Notes under the pieces: model-generated
The model's database searches: none
Told to the model about the DNA's origin: nothing
What the model saw: the letters and a program-made list of their open reading frames with translations, nothing else
Position numbers and translations under genes: made by a program
Origin: an uncultured Ruminococcus sp.
Lineage (GTDB): Bacteria; Bacillota; Clostridia; Oscillospirales; Ruminococcaceae
Reading direction: 5' to 3'
Length of the DNA: 8,056 nt
NCBI GenBank assembly: GCA_946537565.1
Contig: CAMNFW010000089.1
Span: forward strand, 1-8,056
Shown: positions 7,469 to 8,056 of the stretch, piece by piece
How the letters are laid out: every line of letters begins with the position of its first letter
Position numbering within the stretch: position 1 is the first letter of the stretch

Positions 7469-8056
7469 TCATTCAACTGTTATATAATGTGTTATTTCCG
7501 CAGCCTGTTCCCTTGTAAGCTCTTCGACCAGAAGTATCTCATAGACATTTTCATATCCGCCTTTCAGCTCTCTTATCTCAATTATCCTGTCAGCGATATG
7601 ATCATCCACATAAGGCAGCAAAATAAGTATCTCCTTGTCTGCGGTGTTGATATTAATTGGAATATGATCTTCAAGTTTTAGTCCTGGATCTTCAAGTTTA
7701 GGTTCAGTAACTTCTTCCTGCTGATGATCCTGTACAGCTTCTGTCTGCTCTTCCGCTTCCTGGAAATAAACTGGCTCACGCACATATATGCTGGCTTTTA
7801 TCTTATCAAATATGCCCTCGCCGATTCCTGGAACAAGCATCAGCTCTTCAATATTCCTGAAACCGCCGTTGGCTTCACGGTAATCCACTATCTCTGCTGA
7901 AAGCTTTTCACCTATGCCGCTGAGCTCAGCCAATTTCTCAGCCTCAGCTGTATTGATATCTATGTACAGCGGCTCTTCTGTTTTTTCAGCTGTTGTATCG
8001 GTTTCAGTCACAGTTGGATATACCGGCTCACGCACATATATGCTGGATTTTATCTT
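7469..8056 (-). CDS. Tandem helix-hairpin-helix (ComEA-type) protein, C-terminal part (5' end outside window)
   Basis: The visible 195 residues are open to the window edge. The reading frame continues upstream of a GTG at 8035 into sequence that repeats an internal segment, so that GTG is not the true start. Module 1 (fragment residues about 31-88) is a good ComEA-type HhH pair: DINTAEAEKLAEL, LSGIGEKLSAEIVDYRE, then VPGIGEGIFDKIK. Module 2 (about 132-195) keeps the scaffold (ININTADKEIL, RIIEIRELKGGYENV) but has lost both GIG hairpins. Acidic, low-complexity linkers join the modules. The segment KIK(A/S)SIYVREPVY occurs at the window edge and again 84 residues later, implying at least one more module upstream. 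HhH domains bind DNA backbone without sequence specificity. ComEA is the competence DNA receptor, but this multi-module layout is not standard ComEA and the N-terminus is unseen, so uptake, repair or another role cannot be decided. It is 16 bp upstream of the regulator gene and probably co-transcribed. Confidence 0.85.
   Translation of the reverse strand, partial: KIKSSIYVREPVYPTVTETDTTAEKTEEPLYIDINTAEAEKLAELSGIGEKLSAEIVDYREANGGFRNIEELMLVPGIGEGIFDKIKASIYVREPVYFQEAEEQTEAVQDHQQEEVTEPKLEDPGLKLEDHIPININTADKEILILLPYVDDHIADRIIEIRELKGGYENVYEILLVEELTREQAAEITHYITVE
7666..7699 (-). repeat. Short tandem repeat in the HhH linker
   Basis: The 13-bp AAACTTGAAGATC occurs twice with a 21-bp period (7666-7678 and 7687-7699). 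It gives a repeated KLED at 7-residue spacing in the acidic linker between the two HhH modules. Confidence 0.7.
7771..7804 (-). repeat. In-frame direct repeat of the HhH gene, downstream copy
   Basis: This is the second copy of the 34-bp repeat at 8023-8056, encoding KIKASIYVREP at the end of the intact HhH module. High nucleotide identity across a 252-bp period suggests recent module duplication or ongoing conversion between modules. Confidence 0.85.
8023..8056 (-). repeat. In-frame direct repeat of the HhH gene, upstream copy (cut by window edge)
   Basis: This 34-bp stretch matches 7771-7804 with two mismatches at an offset of 252 bp (84 codons). It encodes KIKSSIYVREP, the tail of an HhH module plus the start of the linker. 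The match runs to the window edge and probably continues beyond. Confidence 0.85.

Noticed and set aside
7453..7476. Longer form of the AraC fusion starting at TTG 7476
   Set aside because: The near-perfect SD (7457-7466) lies downstream of this codon and is ideally spaced for the ATG at 7452; no SD precedes the TTG.
7469..8035. HhH gene as complete, starting at GTG 8035
   Set aside because: The frame stays open to the edge and the residues before the GTG (KIKSSIY) match the internal repeat, so the gene starts outside the window.

Overview
All recognisable genes lie on the minus strand, so the window reads right to left. The short intergenic gaps, overlapping genes, moderate GC and strong Shine-Dalgarno (SD) sites fit a low-to-moderate-GC Firmicute. 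A sugar-binding-protein/GGDEF-like/AraC fusion regulator and a clostridial-looking phosphoglycerate kinase N-terminus point more narrowly to a Ruminococcus-like gut Clostridium. That placement is inference from gene style, not a database match.

From the right edge: (1) the C-terminal part of a protein built of tandem ComEA-type helix-hairpin-helix (HhH) modules (7469-8056, cut by the window edge); (2) 16 bp later, a 726-residue regulator joining a LacI-type periplasmic-binding fold, a GAF-like middle region, a degenerate GGDEF domain and an AraC helix-turn-helix (5272-7452); (3) 14 bp later, sbcD, the nuclease subunit (4109-5257); (4) overlapping sbcD by 20 bp, sbcC, the ATPase subunit with its zinc hook (835-4128). 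The tight spacing suggests one transcription unit. SbcC and SbcD form the Mre11-Rad50-like complex that cleaves DNA hairpins and blocked ends. The HhH protein is also probably a DNA binder, so the sensor-regulator sits between DNA-processing genes.

The 451-bp gap between sbcC and pgk (384-834) is not empty. It has a strong sigma-70-type promoter (727-755), then about 127 nt that fold into two hairpins, then a rho-independent terminator (592-628). This looks like a free-standing small RNA gene that I cannot assign to a known family, and it is the best candidate for something undescribed here. A second sigma-70-type promoter (504-532) drives pgk, whose first 127 codons are present (1-383, 3' end outside the window).

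I found no transposons, CRISPR arrays, tRNA or rRNA genes, and no convincing plus-strand gene.
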